A DNA stretch of 64,000 nucleotides, taken from Crotophaga sulcirostris (lineage: Eukaryota > Chordata > Aves > Cuculiformes > Crotophagidae). Positions 38,880 to 51,339 of the stretch are shown here, one piece after another (within the stretch, counting starts at the first letter, position 1; the number at the start of each line of letters is the position of its first letter). The notes below the pieces were generated by a model, which was not told the DNA's origin, did no database searches, and saw only the letters and a list, made by a program, of their open reading frames with translations. A program made the position numbers and the translations under genes. The stretch is taken from the NCBI GenBank assembly GCA_013397455.1, contig VYZB01000240.1, positions 1,049,553-1,113,552 of the forward strand. The letters are read 5' to 3'.

Positions 38880-41640
38880 TCAGATCTGCACCCTGTACCT
38901 GGGATGTGGATGCGCCAGGGTCTGATGCAGCTCTTGTGCTCTGCCCTTCTTATCTTCCACTGGTGTTGTACGAGCATGACTGCACAGCAGGGAGGGAAAC
39001 AAGTGCCATTTCCCACAGCCAGCCAAGAGGCAGAGACCTAAGGGTGAGCCGCCGTGATGAGGCATGCAAGAAGCACGCGCCTCGTTCCCTTTCCCATGAA
39101 AAATGCTTCTCTCAGTTCTTCATCTGATGCGTGCTGAAGTATTGATTTTCCCTGGAGTGGATGAGTCACAGAGAAGCTGGGAGGGAGCGGGGGCTGCTGG
39201 GATACCCCAGGTGCCCATGTCCAGCAGGGGCTCTGCGTGGGAGGGAGTGGGCGCGGTCCAGGAGTGTGGGCAGGGAGCAGGAGGGATTACATGGTCTGGG
39301 GGTCTGAGGCTCCCTCTCTCCCTGCTGACACTGCCTGCCTGGGGCTCTCCAGCCCAGGGATGGGAAGGGGGATCCCTGCTCTGGAAGCCCTTCCCCTCCT
39401 CCTGGGGGGAGGCTACTGTGTGCAGGGGGGGTGAGCTCTCAGCTGTGCCTTTGCTGATTGGTGGCTGGCAGATGCTTGCCCTTCTCTCTTTTATGCTGCT
39501 CAGCTCTTTTATTGCCAATACCCAGCATGGGAACAGGCCAGGTCATGCCCATCATGTTGTGACTCTGCCAGGCAAGAGCTCTTTACAGCACATGGCCCAG
39601 GGAGAGAGGCAGCAGCTCCAGGACGTGCCCAGGGCTGGGGTCCCCTGCCTATCCAACTGTATGTGTGGGGCTCCAGGCTCTGCAGTGGTAGGGAGGCTGT
39701 GCCAGGCCACACAGGTCCTGTCCCTGCTGAGGCAGGAGGTAACGGTGCAGTGATGCCCTGGCCCCAGCTCACCTCCCAGCTAAGGCACCGCTGTCTGTGC
39801 TGTCCTGTCCTCCTCGCATCCGCAGGAGGGATGCGGGTGGACTCCAGATCCTGCCAGCCAGGCCTCCGACTGCCCCCATAATGACTCCTTCTGCCCTCTG
39901 CAGCCCCTCTGCAGCCCCTCTCTAACACGCCCACCAGATCTGGCTGCTGGGCCCAGGTGCTGTGATGCTGCACTCCCAGACTCCTCATCCCCCGCCTGCA
40001 TGGGCGGGTATCTTGCTCCCCACACAGCCAAGCTCTTGTGCTTGCCAGCTTTCCACTTTGGGGGAATATCTGGATTTCCAATTATTCCCACTCCCTGCCT
40101 GAGCATCTTGGGCCCTTCCCAAACGCCCACCTTCGCAGCTCTGCGTGCCTCACCTCCGGAAAGGAGGGATGCTTTTCACAGCTCACGATGCTGTCATGTC
40201 ATCCCTTGCCAGATCCTCTCTGAAGGTGTCAGCTAAAGGGAGGGCATGGTGTCTCCCTTCGGAGTGGACATCCCTCCTGGACCAGCTCCTCCACCGCTGT
40301 CCTGGCAGGTCTAGGCCATCAGTGGACATGAGCTTCTGAGCCAGAGCAACAGATGGGGTAGAGAGATGCAAAATTGCCTGATGGTCCTGAGTCCTCGCCC
40401 ACAGGAGCTGCTGCCCAGAGACAAATGGCACATCAAAGTGGCGGGACCAGCTACAGTCACCACTTGGGAATCGGTGCAGATGGGATAGCCCTGCTCCTAA
40501 GTGGTTTTCTGCTCCCTCTGCTTGCTGCAGCCTTTGTTTTTCTGCACGGATACTTGCCAAATATTGTCCTTTGCCTTCTTGTTTCTTATTGCCCACCCTG
40601 GCCCCAGTCCCACGGCTCCCCAGCTGCAGCTCCTTGCAGAAAATCATGGTGGCAGCGGGACTAAGCCCCCTCTCTGCATCCCAAGTATCAGGAGCATCTC
40701 AAGGCCACTATGCATAAGCAACGGGTTCTTGGTGGTGGTAACAGCTCATGGTGTCTTCTGGCACCCCTGCTGCTCCCACGGCACACGGGTCTCAGCTTCT
40801 CAGGTCACTTGGCAGCCTGGGGACACGCTGCCCTTCTCAGCACAGGGGCAGCCCCAGCACTGAAGCTGCTCTGGGAGGGAGACAGACAAAGGCCATGAGT
40901 GCCAGCCCTGGAGCCACTGCCAGGGACAGAGCAGCCGGTGTTTCCAACTCCTCCCTTCCACCCAAAGCAGGGAAAAACAGACCAGTCCTCCTGCAGGGTT
41001 GCCAGGGTGATGTTTTTTGGGCAGCCACACTGTCCCAGCCGTCGAACTGGCAGAGGCTGCATGCTGGGAGCTGGGGCAGCCTCTCTGTCCCCCCACCAGG
41101 GACACTGGGGCCACCCAGCAGCACGGGGCCACCAGTGGTGGGATGCAACCAGGAGGGAACGGGTGGGATCCAGGCACAGGGGCGGGGGGACAGTGGGACC
41201 CTGGAGGAACTGTGCAGAGATGAAAAATGCCAAAGCTTTGCTGGAGCTTGAAGCCTGCAGGGCAGGAGGGCCTTTTTGGCTGAGGCTTGGGAAGCCGTGG
41301 CCGAGCCACCATCCGAGCACTGCTGGTTTCCATTTGGTCGGCTTTCGAAAGAGCTGCCTCCCTGGCAGCGTGGTGTCCCCCCCTGCCGCGGGCAGTGTTT
41401 GTTTGCTTGGAAAAAGATGAGCCTCATTATGTGTCCTTCGTGGCTCTCAAACTTGAAAGCACAGCAGGAGGAAATTTTACGATGGGAAACTGCCCTGGTG
41501 GCAAGCCAGGCGCTCCGCATGGAGGTCTTGTGGTGGGACATGGCCCGTGGGGCCGGCGCTGGGGCAGAGACCCTCTGGCAGGCACAGGGGAGGCAGGAGG
41601 TGATGTGCTTGGACCTGCCCTGTGCCTCTCCCTGCTGGGA
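38880..41640. other. GC-rich intergenic DNA, no gene recognised
   Basis: Several long frames exist on both strands (for example 40837-41541 minus), as expected in GC-rich DNA. None shows a family motif, and opposite-strand frames of similar length cover the same bases. Confidence 0.45.
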
Positions 41641-41701
41641 GCTGGGGGAGCGTGGCCAGGCCAGGCAGTGCTCAGAGGTGCAGAGAGGAGGAAGTCGGGG
41701 C

Positions 41702-41709
41702 TATAAAAG
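41702..41709 (+). promoter_or_regulatory. TATA-box candidate
   Basis: TATAAAAG inside GC-rich sequence (GGGGCTATAAAAGCAGC). A start site would fall near 41730. A GT donor-like CCCGGTGAAG follows at 41779. No coding exon downstream is proven. Confidence 0.35.
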
Positions 41710-43206
41710 CAGCTCCACGTTCACCTGCACCTCGGCACCTGCAGAGCCCAGCGGTACCATCTCTGCTCCCGGTGAAGCACGTCAGCGCGTGGGAAGGTCC
41801 AGGCATGCGGTCAGGGTAGCCCCAACCAGCTTTGCACCTCCTGGCCCACACGGTGCTGATAACAGTAGGAAGGGCCTGCGCCGCTGAGCTAGAGCAGTAC
41901 CCAGACCAGCCCCCCCAGAGCTGCCCATGGCCTCTCCCACCCTGCTGGAGCATTCACCCATCCGGTCCCACCAAGCCCATCAGAATCTGTCTAGCTTTGA
42001 AGAGACGACTGCTAATGGGGAGGACCAGTTTCCTTTTTCAAGGAGATTTTTCCAAGCACCATCCGTGCCACAGGGCTCTCCTCCCACTTGCTCCACCGCT
42101 CTTCAGGCCCGGTGCCATCGCAACTCCTCCTGCAACCCCATCCATTTCTCCAAAAAAAAAAAAATCTGCATGAAATGGCAGCCCAGTGACTCAGGGCTGC
42201 CACGTGTTGCCTTTTGTGCAGCTCAGGTACTCAGGCAACGCGTACCGGCGTCTACCTGGAGGAAAGGAATCCAGCTGCGGGAGAAGAAAGGGGCAGTAAA
42301 TCACTCGGCATCCAGCCAGCAGAGCATAAATTTAGCAGCCCCGGCCGCGTGAAATCATTCCACGCCCAAACAAAAGGCGGCTTTGGTGTCTATTCATCAC
42401 CCTCAGACTGGGGTCGCGCTGAGGGGCTGCCTGCCTATGGCTCCTTGGTGAAAAGATTTGGAGCAAAAAGACAAAAAGCGGTAGCGTGCACCTCTGGGAG
42501 CATGGAGGGGAGCAGCAGCTGGATGTCATGGATGCTGCACCCGAACCATGGCTCAGACTAAACACCGCCTCTGCCCACCGTGAATCACTTTCAGATCCCC
42601 TGGAAGTTTCCAGGGCTGGGACTGCAGATGTTTGCTGCTGCAGGGCACTGAAATGCGGCGGAAGGCAAAGCAAGGTGGGGCAGGTTGCGTGGGGATTATC
42701 CTGCCCTCCCCGAGGCTGGGGTTGGAGGGAGATGAAAGCTGGAGTAAAGGAAGGAGGTGGAAGAGGGCAGCAGCCCTTTCCCTGCACGGGAAAGGTGAGG
42801 TCAGGTGCGCTGCTGCCCAGGTTCTGGCCCTCCAGACCTGCAAAAAAGGGCTGTCCTTGAACACCCCCAGCCCCCCAGGTCCTGCTGTGCTGGGCTGGTT
42901 ACATCACACCAGAGTGGCAGAGGAGGCTCCTGGGGTCCCCAAGCCCACCACCTACTGTGGCCGTGGGGAAGAGAAGGGAATGGGTTGCCCAGGTGGGAGC
43001 ACCCTTCCCTGCATCCTGCCCCCGGGGATGGATCCAGAAGAGGAAAGCGAACAAGCTCAGCTGGCCCACTGCTCCCTCCTTCAAGACCAGGCCTGCAAGC
43101 CAAAACCCATGGGATCAGTGGAGCAGGAGATGCTGGGGCAGGTCTGGGCTGCTCTTTGGGGGCCAGGGCACACCCCAGCGCTGTGGGGAGGGGTCGCACC
43201 TCAGAG

Positions 43207-43772
43207 AGAGGATGTTCCTAGGGGAGGAGATGCTCCTTGGGAGGCAGGGAATGCTCCCAGGGAATGCTCCTAGGGAAGAGGATGCTCCTTGGGGAGAGGA
43301 TGCTCCTCGGAGAGGGGATGCTCCTCGGGGAGCAGGGGATGCTGCTAGGAGAGAGGATGCTCCTTGGGGAGAGGATGCTCCTCGGAGAGGGGATGCTCCT
43401 CGGGGGATGCTGCTAGGAGAGAGGATGCTCCTTCGGGGAGAAGCGAGGGGATGCTCCTAGGGGAGAGGATGCTCCTAGGGGAGTAGGGGATGCTCCTAGG
43501 GGAGAGGATGCTCCTAGGGGAGTAGGGGATGCTCCTAGGGGAGGGGATGCTGCTAGGGGAGGGGATGCTGCTAGGAGAGAGGATGCTCCTAGGGGAGTAG
43601 GGGATGCTCCTAGGGGAGAGGATGCTCCTAGGGGAGTAGGGGATGCTCCTAGGGGAGAGGATGCTCTTAGGGGAGTAGGGGATGCTCCCAGAGGAGGGGA
43701 TGCTCCCAGGGGAGGGGATGCTCCTTGGAGTGTGTGGGGAGATTGCTCCTAGGGGAGAGGATGCTCCCTGGG
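43207..43772. repeat. Minisatellite running into the assembly gap
   Basis: More than twenty units of about 18-22 bases around GGATGCTCCTAGGGGAGAG, with a longer variant GGGGAGTAGGGGATGCTCC. The array continues to the first N, so its true length is unknown. All long frames here are repeat-encoded and do not look like genes. Confidence 0.95.
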
Positions 43773-44686
43773 NNNNNNNNNNNNNNNNNNNNNNNNNNNN
43801 NNNNNNNNNNNNNNNNNNNNNNNNNNNNNNNNNNNNNNNNNNNNNNNNNNNNNNNNNNNNNNNNNNNNNNNNNNNNNNNNNNNNNNNNNNNNNNNNNNNN
43901 NNNNNNNNNNNNNNNNNNNNNNNNNNNNNNNNNNNNNNNNNNNNNNNNNNNNNNNNNNNNNNNNNNNNNNNNNNNNNNNNNNNNNNNNNNNNNNNNNNNN
44001 NNNNNNNNNNNNNNNNNNNNNNNNNNNNNNNNNNNNNNNNNNNNNNNNNNNNNNNNNNNNNNNNNNNNNNNNNNNNNNNNNNNNNNNNNNNNNNNNNNNN
44101 NNNNNNNNNNNNNNNNNNNNNNNNNNNNNNNNNNNNNNNNNNNNNNNNNNNNNNNNNNNNNNNNNNNNNNNNNNNNNNNNNNNNNNNNNNNNNNNNNNNN
44201 NNNNNNNNNNNNNNNNNNNNNNNNNNNNNNNNNNNNNNNNNNNNNNNNNNNNNNNNNNNNNNNNNNNNNNNNNNNNNNNNNNNNNNNNNNNNNNNNNNNN
44301 NNNNNNNNNNNNNNNNNNNNNNNNNNNNNNNNNNNNNNNNNNNNNNNNNNNNNNNNNNNNNNNNNNNNNNNNNNNNNNNNNNNNNNNNNNNNNNNNNNNN
44401 NNNNNNNNNNNNNNNNNNNNNNNNNNNNNNNNNNNNNNNNNNNNNNNNNNNNNNNNNNNNNNNNNNNNNNNNNNNNNNNNNNNNNNNNNNNNNNNNNNNN
44501 NNNNNNNNNNNNNNNNNNNNNNNNNNNNNNNNNNNNNNNNNNNNNNNNNNNNNNNNNNNNNNNNNNNNNNNNNNNNNNNNNNNNNNNNNNNNNNNNNNNN
44601 NNNNNNNNNNNNNNNNNNNNNNNNNNNNNNNNNNNNNNNNNNNNNNNNNNNNNNNNNNNNNNNNNNNNNNNNNNNNNNNNNNNNNN
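43773..44686. other. Assembly gap (914 N)
   Basis: Unknown bases between a minisatellite and a very GC-rich segment. Frames crossing it are meaningless. Confidence 1.
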
Positions 44687-44912
44687 CGGGACCCCCGAGC
44701 AGCGGGGACTGGGGGGACTGGGGACGGGGACCCCGGGGCTGGGGGGCGCGGAGACCCTGGAGCAGCAGGGACTGGGGAGCACCGGGACCCCCGTGCACCG
44801 GGACCCTGGAGCAGGCGAGGGGGGGGGCTGGAGGCACAGGGGCTGCAGGAGTTGGGGTGCCCGGGTCTGGCCGGGGTGGGTAACCCCTTGCACTCCCCTT
44901 TCCTTCCCGCAG

Positions 44913-44980
44913 GTGCCCCCCACCACGGCTGCTGCTTGGGCTCTTTGTCCTGCTGGTCCCTCCTGCTTCCCAGGAGCCAG
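44913..44980 (+). CDS. Candidate exon with signal-peptide-like sequence (unidentified)
   Basis: Bounded by a good acceptor (CCTTTCCTTCCCGCAG) and the donor GTAACG. One frame reads PPPRLLLGLFVLLVPPASQE: a hydrophobic leucine-rich core followed by a small-residue segment, like a secretory signal peptide. There is no ATG in the exon, so a start would have to lie upstream, perhaps in the gap. The other frames are less peptide-like. No downstream exon was recognised, so this may be chance. Confidence 0.2.
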
Positions 44981-45340
44981 GTAACGTACACGGGGTGCTG
45001 GGGGGTGTCCAGGACCCCCTTTTCTCTCTCCTGATCTCCCCTGTCCCCCGAGATGTGCTCTGAATGCAGCCTGCTCCCAGCACGCGGGGGGCTGCATCTC
45101 CCCCCAAGCCAAATGCTGTGCCCAGTCCGTGGTCCCCAAAGAGAAGAGTGATGGGGCAGTTTCTTCCCATGGAGCCCTTCAGTGGCTGCATCCCTTGTTG
45201 CTCCTGGATGTGGGAGGGTTGGGGTCCCCTGCATCCCTTCTCATCACCGGGGAAGGATGCTGGGGAAGGGCTGTGCCAGGCAACCCTTGAGAGAGATGCC
45301 AGGCCACAGTGCACTCAGAGGCTTTCCTGGGGTGAGACCA

Positions 45341-45615
45341 TTGTCTGGTCCATTCTGGTTGTGGGACCGATGGGGTGGACATTGCCTCAAAGTGGTTTGT
45401 CTGGTCCATTCTGGCTGTGGGACCGATGAAGTGGTGTTGCCCTGAAGTGGTTTGTTTGGTCCATTCTGATTATGGGACCGATGGGGTAGCTTTGCCCGAA
45501 AGTGGTTTGTCTGGTCCATTCTGGCTGCGGGACCGATGGGGTGGTGTTGCCCTGAAGTGGTTTGTGTGGTCTGTTCTGGTTATGGGACCGATGGGGTGGC
45601 TTTGCCCCAGAGTGG
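45341..45615. repeat. 55-bp tandem array, five units
   Basis: Units start at 45341, 45396, 45451, 45506 and 45561, exactly 55 bases apart. Each has TTTGTCTGGTCCATTCTGG and GGGACCGATGGGGTGG with a few changes. 55 is not a multiple of three, so a coding role is unlikely. Confidence 0.93.
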
Positions 45616-45619
45616 CCGT

Positions 45620-46435
45620 GCTCCGTGCGTTAGAAGTTTCTGCTGTGCCTGAAGAAGTCCTCCCTGTGACTGCAAGTCCTTGGAAGCCTTGCGTGTGGTA
45701 GGAAGCCACGAGCGTGTTGTGCCCTGGGGATGCAGCAGCTCTCACGCCACTCACTGACTTTCCCCTGCCCTCAGAGCTCAGCGAAACAGCCCGCTCATCT
45801 CCCTGCTCTCATCTCCCTGCTCGTGCCCCGGGAGAGGGGAATTCGGCGCTGACTCAGCTTTCCAGCCCTTCTTTCCCCACGGGGCTGGCGAGCCAGTTCT
45901 CCCACCGCCTGAACGCAGGAGCTGCCTGTTTTCCTGGTGAACTTTACCTCCCCGCTGGGAAGCTTCCTCCCAGCTGCCAGACCTGTCGAAAGCCCTCCTC
46001 CCCTTGCAGCTGCTCTCTAGGTGTGTGCTCAGCAGCAGAGAGCGCCGCGGCCGAAGCGTGGAGCCCCCAACTCTGCTTGCAGCCCAGGAGCACCATTTGC
46101 AGAAGCAGCTGAGCTGCTGATACAAAACCAGGCAAGGGTGGCTTTTCTCTGGGGCGATGTTCTAATTGTCTTCTGCTAGCTCTGAGCATTGTCTACTTGC
46201 CGGCATGGCTGGTGCCCCTCTCTGTTGTTGTAGTCTGGATGAGATGTGTTGGTCAGTGGCTGCCCCAGGTACAGGCAAGCTGGAAGTCAGGTGGGCACTG
46301 AGCCATGAAATTGGTGGATTATTTGCTGGAGCAAGGCTTCATGTCATCTAGGAACAGTTCGGGCAAGGCTGCACAGAGGCTGGCTCTGCTGGCAGCTGCC
46401 TCATGGCATGGAGGGATGCCCAGCACGCCCAGAAC
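45620..46435. other. Unassigned sequence
   Basis: Moderately GC-rich. No exon or repeat recognised between the 55-bp array and the next CR1. Confidence 0.5.
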
Positions 46436-46437
46436 GT

Positions 46438-46768
46438 AGAATCATAGAGTAATAGAACCATGGAATCATAGAATCGTAGAATGGTTTGGGTTGGAAAGGA
46501 CCTTAAAGCCCATCCAGTTCCAACCCCCCTGCCAGGAGCAGGGGCACCTCCCACCAGACCAGGCTGCTCAAGACCCCATCCAACCTGGCCTTGAACATCT
46601 CCAGGGAGGGGGCAGCCACAGCTTCCCTGGGCCACCTGTGCCAGGGCCTCACCACCTTCATCATGAAGAATTTCTTCCTAATCTACTCTAAATCTTCCCC
46701 CTTCCAATTTAAAGGTGCCCCCCCTCATCCTATCACTACTTGCCCTTGTAAAAAGTCCCTCCCCAAGT
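46438..46768 (-). mobile_element. CR1 3' portion
   Basis: Begins with an expanded tail (TAGAATCATAGAGTAATAGA and further units), then GGTTTGGGTTGGAAAGGACC. Ends in CTTGTAAAAAGTCCCTCCCC. Confidence 0.93.
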
Positions 46769-46779
46769 GTCTGGGAACA

Positions 46780-49700
46780 CTTGAGAAGCTCTTCCAGTGC
46801 CCCAGGCTGGGTCTGTGATGCCGCCTTGCATTGCATGGGTGCCTCCCTAGAGACCATGGGAACAAAGCTCTCCTTGGAAATCTTCAGAGATGGGAACATC
46901 ATTCCCATGTGAAATCCTGAAAGGACTATTTTAGGTCCCTGGAGGCTGTCCAGCGTGACCAAGCTGAGCTGGAGGACTGGGAGCTGGTTTAATAGCAGTT
47001 ACTAAGAAGTATTTGTGCCCTTTCCACTCCACCTCTGCTGGCGTCCCAGCCTGGCGTTTGGGCACGGGCACATGGGGCTGGACGGGACCCTTTGCTGAGC
47101 TGAAGCTGCATCCCCCACCTTTGAGCAGCCACACTGGGAGACCCCAAGCAGGTTTCACATGGTGTGCAGAGGGGTTAAACGCTGGGGGAGCACCAACAGC
47201 CCTGGTTGGTCACCGCCGTTTCACCCAGCTGACTTGGCCGTCTCCCAGAGGCAGTCTGCAAATCGGGTTTTAAAAGAATTTGCAAGAGGGTTGGTGTGGC
47301 TTTTTTTTTTCTTTCTTTCCTTTTTTTTTTTTTTTTCCTTCCCTTGGTTCAATGTCCAAGGACTGCAGGGCCTGTTCTGCCAGCTCTCCTTTGTGATGGC
47401 TCCTGGGGAATGTTTGCTCTGAAGGCCGTCCTGGCATGGAGATAACCTTCCTGTTTATCAGCCTACCTTGCAAATTTGGGGGCTTAGCTGCCCAGAGCTG
47501 GTCTTACCTCTTATCACCCAATCTCTGGGATTCCTCAGCAAGGGCACGTAGCTCCATGGGGGATGCTGGTGTGGGATGGTCCTGAGAGCACTCAGGGGGA
47601 ACTGAGGCACACAGAGGGCTGTGGGCGTCCCCTGTGCACAAGGCAGCAGCCTGGGCTGTGTTGGATGCTGGAGAAATCCCTGCTCCCAGGAACAGGGACA
47701 GCCTTGGCACAAGTCCCCAGAGGTGAGGGATCCCCACCTTTAGGGTTTTACAAGTCTGACCAGGATCACACTGATCTGGTGGTGGGGATGGCTACGTGAG
47801 ACAGCCTGTCTTCATTCATCTCCTTTTGCACTGAATATCTCTGCATCAGTTTGGGGCTGGGATGGGCTGGTGCAATGAGGTCTTGGCTGGTGATGATGAG
47901 GATGCAGACAGCACCTGGGAAGCCAAACTGCCTTCTCCCTCTGTTGATGTCAGAGCCACTTGCTGCTGGTGTAGAGGCTTGTGCTTGGTTTTATTTCAGT
48001 CTTCAATGGCTCACCAGTCTCGATGGCTGGGATTTCTTGCAAGCGTGTGCCTTCAGAGATGAAACAGGTGCCGTGCGAAGCATTTTACAGCCTGTGACAT
48101 CACTGCTTTGGCATCGGCGCCAAGGGATTTTTGACAGGTGGCTTGGAGCTTCCACAAACATTATTTTAAGAATTTCTTCTAAAGATTAGGAGAAGAGCTG
48201 TGGGGAATTTGCTACGGGCAGCACCCACCGGCATGGGTTCAGCTTGAGGAAATCTGGCACCTCTCAGCTCTGACAGCACGGTTTGGGCTGGAGCAACTAA
48301 GGAGGATGCTGTGCTCGGGAGGCTCTGTGGGCTCTTCATCTCCTTATCAGCTGGCAAGACTTCTGTTTGCAAAACCTTATCTGGGCCGCCGCTCACTGCT
48401 GTGGGAGCTGGTGGGGAGGGAGACCTGCCCTGTGCTGCCGGCAGCTGGAAGGAGCCAAGCTTGTGGACATCTCCCTGCGGCGCCACTGGATGCTCTCAGG
48501 GCTCCTGCTCCATCCCCTGGCAGATGTGTCCCATGCCTCCTACACGTCCCAAGGAGGGGGCAGTGGCGATGAAGTGGCTGGGCTCAAACAGCACTTTGGG
48601 GCTGGAAACTCGCTTCAAAGAGAGACCAAGTAGTCCTCCCCAGCGGTTGTGTTCCCAGGCAGGAGTTTTCTTTGATTCCCCTGATGCAAGTAGCCTTTTC
48701 AAGCCTCCCTCCTAATTTTCTCAGTGTTTTCTCAGCTTCATACCTGGGCTAGGTCCCTCCACAGCATCCTTCTCCCACAGCTCTGACTTAATTTTAGGTT
48801 TTCATGTGAGGAAAGGGCCCAGGTCTCTCCTGGTCCTGCGTGGCCATGGGTGCATGGGAGCTTCCTCCCTCCTGGCCTTGGGAGGATGGAGAGCTGAGCT
48901 GCTCTTCCCCATGGCCACTGGAAGGTCCTGCACACACACTACCAGATCCCAGAAGTGGGGTTTCTGCTTTCAATAGCAGTCCCTTTGTGGCATTGCTGCT
49001 TATTTGTTTTGGTTTGCAGCTGGAATAACCTCTTCTTGCAGTGTTTATGTCAATGCAATTTGAGTGCTGTTAAACAGCAAATCTTGAGCACTTGGAGAAG
49101 ACAGAGGAACACATTTTGCAATCCCCGTTCAAGTGTTCTTGTAAGGCTTAAAAAAACCCCAAGCAGATAACTGTGCTGCTGGGAAAGACTCTTTTCTCCA
49201 CGGGTGGATGCTTCTTTTTAAGGAGGCCGGAGTGTGTGGAGCAGGGAGCAAGCACAGAGGATGAGGGGTGATCCGAAGCTGCATCCTCCCATGAGTGTGG
49301 AGCCTGCAGAGGACACTGAGGACCAGGGCACACAGGCGACGTGGCCACCTCTGTTTGCAAACCAGCCTCCTGGGAAACCCAAGGGGTGTCTGGTGGAGAA
49401 TCACCTTCCTTGACCTGCTGGCCATGCTTCCTACCTGCTCCCACTGTGGTTTGTGGTCTTGGTTTAGGTTACCCACCGTGGACATACCTCCCTCCTTCCA
49501 AGCACTGCCTAGAGGATGGGGATCTTGGGTTCCCATTCTCCAGCCATGTGGGAAGCCCCATGGTCCATGCCGGTGCTGTGCTGGAGTCCTCATCTTCCTC
49601 ACTTGGGCCCCCTCCTGCTGCCTGAGGTTTCCCTGGTCTCCTGTGGCTGGGACGAACAGGTGTCCACTCTCTTCAGCTCAGCAGGGCCCAAGCAGCAATC

Positions 49701-50510
49701 CAGTTCTGTAGGGTCCATGCAGAGCCCTTGTTCAGCTGGCAGAGATCTACCAGAAAGGTGGGTTCAAGGAGGGGTACTTAGCCTGTGTCTGGAGAGGAGA
49801 TGGGGAAGATCTTCCATCTGCAGGTAACCTTCCCATCTTGTTCCAGCCAATGGTTCCCTGCCTTGAGAGATGCTCTGAGCTTGGAGTTCTTTGCGGAGGG
49901 CGATGTCTCTGGGAGGATGCGTGGAGAGAGGGATCTGCAGGAGGCAGAGGAGGGCTGGAACTGCTCACGTGGAGCTGGCAGGGGCTGCTGCCCAGCTTTG
50001 CCAGCGAGGGTTTGCCTCCACCTTGCTGCTCCTGCTGTTGTCAGATGTGGGAAGCGCCGGCTTCTCTCCCGCACCCGTCTGGTCTGTGGCGACTGTTAGG
50101 GATGATGGTCTAAGCCCTGAAATAACAATCCCAGCGAGTGCGCTGTGTCTCTTCCAACCTCTGATAGTTTACCAAGAAAAGAATTAATTCTGGCATTTCA
50201 GTAGAGAGTTCAAAGCGCTGAAGGAGACATCTGGGATTCAGTATCGGATGTGTATCAGCAGGCCAGAGGTATGGGATTAATAAAGCATTGTAATGATCTT
50301 CTAGCTTATCTGATGACATTTGAGAAAGCGTTAGAGATGAGCCCTTTCCAAGGGCTCCCTCCAGCTGGGTGTGCAGCCTGGAGGAAGCATCTTGCAGCAG
50401 ATCGAGCGCCAGTTCTGGGCTCTGCCACACCCCATCGCTCCATCTCTTCTCCACTGTTGGTGGGGTGCTCTCACCGGCTCTCCTGTCCTCCAGCCACACT
50501 CCCCATCCCT
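46780..50510. other. Unassigned sequence
   Basis: T-runs at about 47300-47340. No protein family recognised. The plus-strand frames around 48306-48715 are open in all three phases over GC-rich sequence, which argues against any one being real. Confidence 0.5.
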
Positions 50511-50513
50511 TGG

Positions 50514-51330
50514 GTACCAATGCATGTAAGGCTGCTGTCCCCTGGGAAGATGTGCCCTGTCCTTCTGAGAGCTGGTGCTTGCAGGAGGCACTGATGGATG
50601 GGAGATGTATCAAAAGAAGTGTGGCCAGCAGGTTGAGGGGTGTGATTCTCCCCCTCTGTTCCACTCCTGTGAGACTCCACCTGGAGTATTGTGTCCAGTT
50701 CTGGAATCCCCAACATAAGAAGGATATGGAGCTGTTGGAATGGGTCCAGAGGAGACCACAGAGATGATCAGAGGGCTGGAGCACCTGTGCTATGAGGACA
50801 GGCTGGGAGAGTTGGGGTTGTTCAGCCTGGAGAAGAGAAGGCTCCAGGGAGACCTTATAGGGGCCTCCCAGTACCTGGAGGACCTACAAGAAAGCTGGGG
50901 AGGGACTTTTTACAAGGGCAAATAGTGATGGGATGAGGGGGAATGGCTTTAAATTGGAAGGGGAAAGATTTAGATTGGACATCTTCACACTGAGGGTGGT
51001 GAGGCACTGGCACAGGTTGCCCAGAGAAGTTGTGGTTGTCCCATCCGTGGAGGTGTTCAAGGCCAGGCTGGATGGGGCTTTGAGCAGCTTGGTCTGGTGG
51101 GAGATGTCCATGCCCATGGCAGGGGGGCTGGACCTGGATGATCTTTGAGGTCCCTTCCAACCCAAACCATTCTATGATTCTATGGTGAAGAAACCTGCAA
51201 TGATTTCAGCTGTTACTAAATCCCTTTGAACCTTGGCGAGCAGAAGAAATTCCCTGACTTTGTGGATGGAGGAAAGTATGTGGTAGCAGCATGTGTGTGC
51301 ATTTTGGCTTTAATATAGGACTTGATTAGC
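50514..51330. repeat. Low-copy repeat, copy A (split by CR1)
   Basis: 50514-50610 and 51190-51330 match copy B at 54135-54396 in order and orientation, for example CTGGGAAGATGTGCCCTG and CTGCAATGATTTCAGCTG. The CR1 at 50611-51186 interrupts this copy. Identity of the sequence is unknown. Confidence 0.75.
50611..51186 (+). mobile_element. CR1 3' portion inserted in copy A
   Basis: Begins CAAAAGAAGTGTGGCCAGCA, includes CCAGTTCTGGAATCCCCAAC and GGTTGCCCAGAGAAGTTGTG, and ends ATTCTATGATTCTATGG. Confidence 0.94.
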
Positions 51331-51339
51331 CTAGAGAGC

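Noticed and set aside
40837..41541. Minus-strand frame of 234 codons
   Set aside because: Long frames of all phases occur here because of GC content; no motif or conserved block.
43345..45314. Very long open frames on both strands across 43.3-45.3 kb
   Set aside because: They exist only because the N gap is read as open codons and the flanking minisatellite lacks stops.
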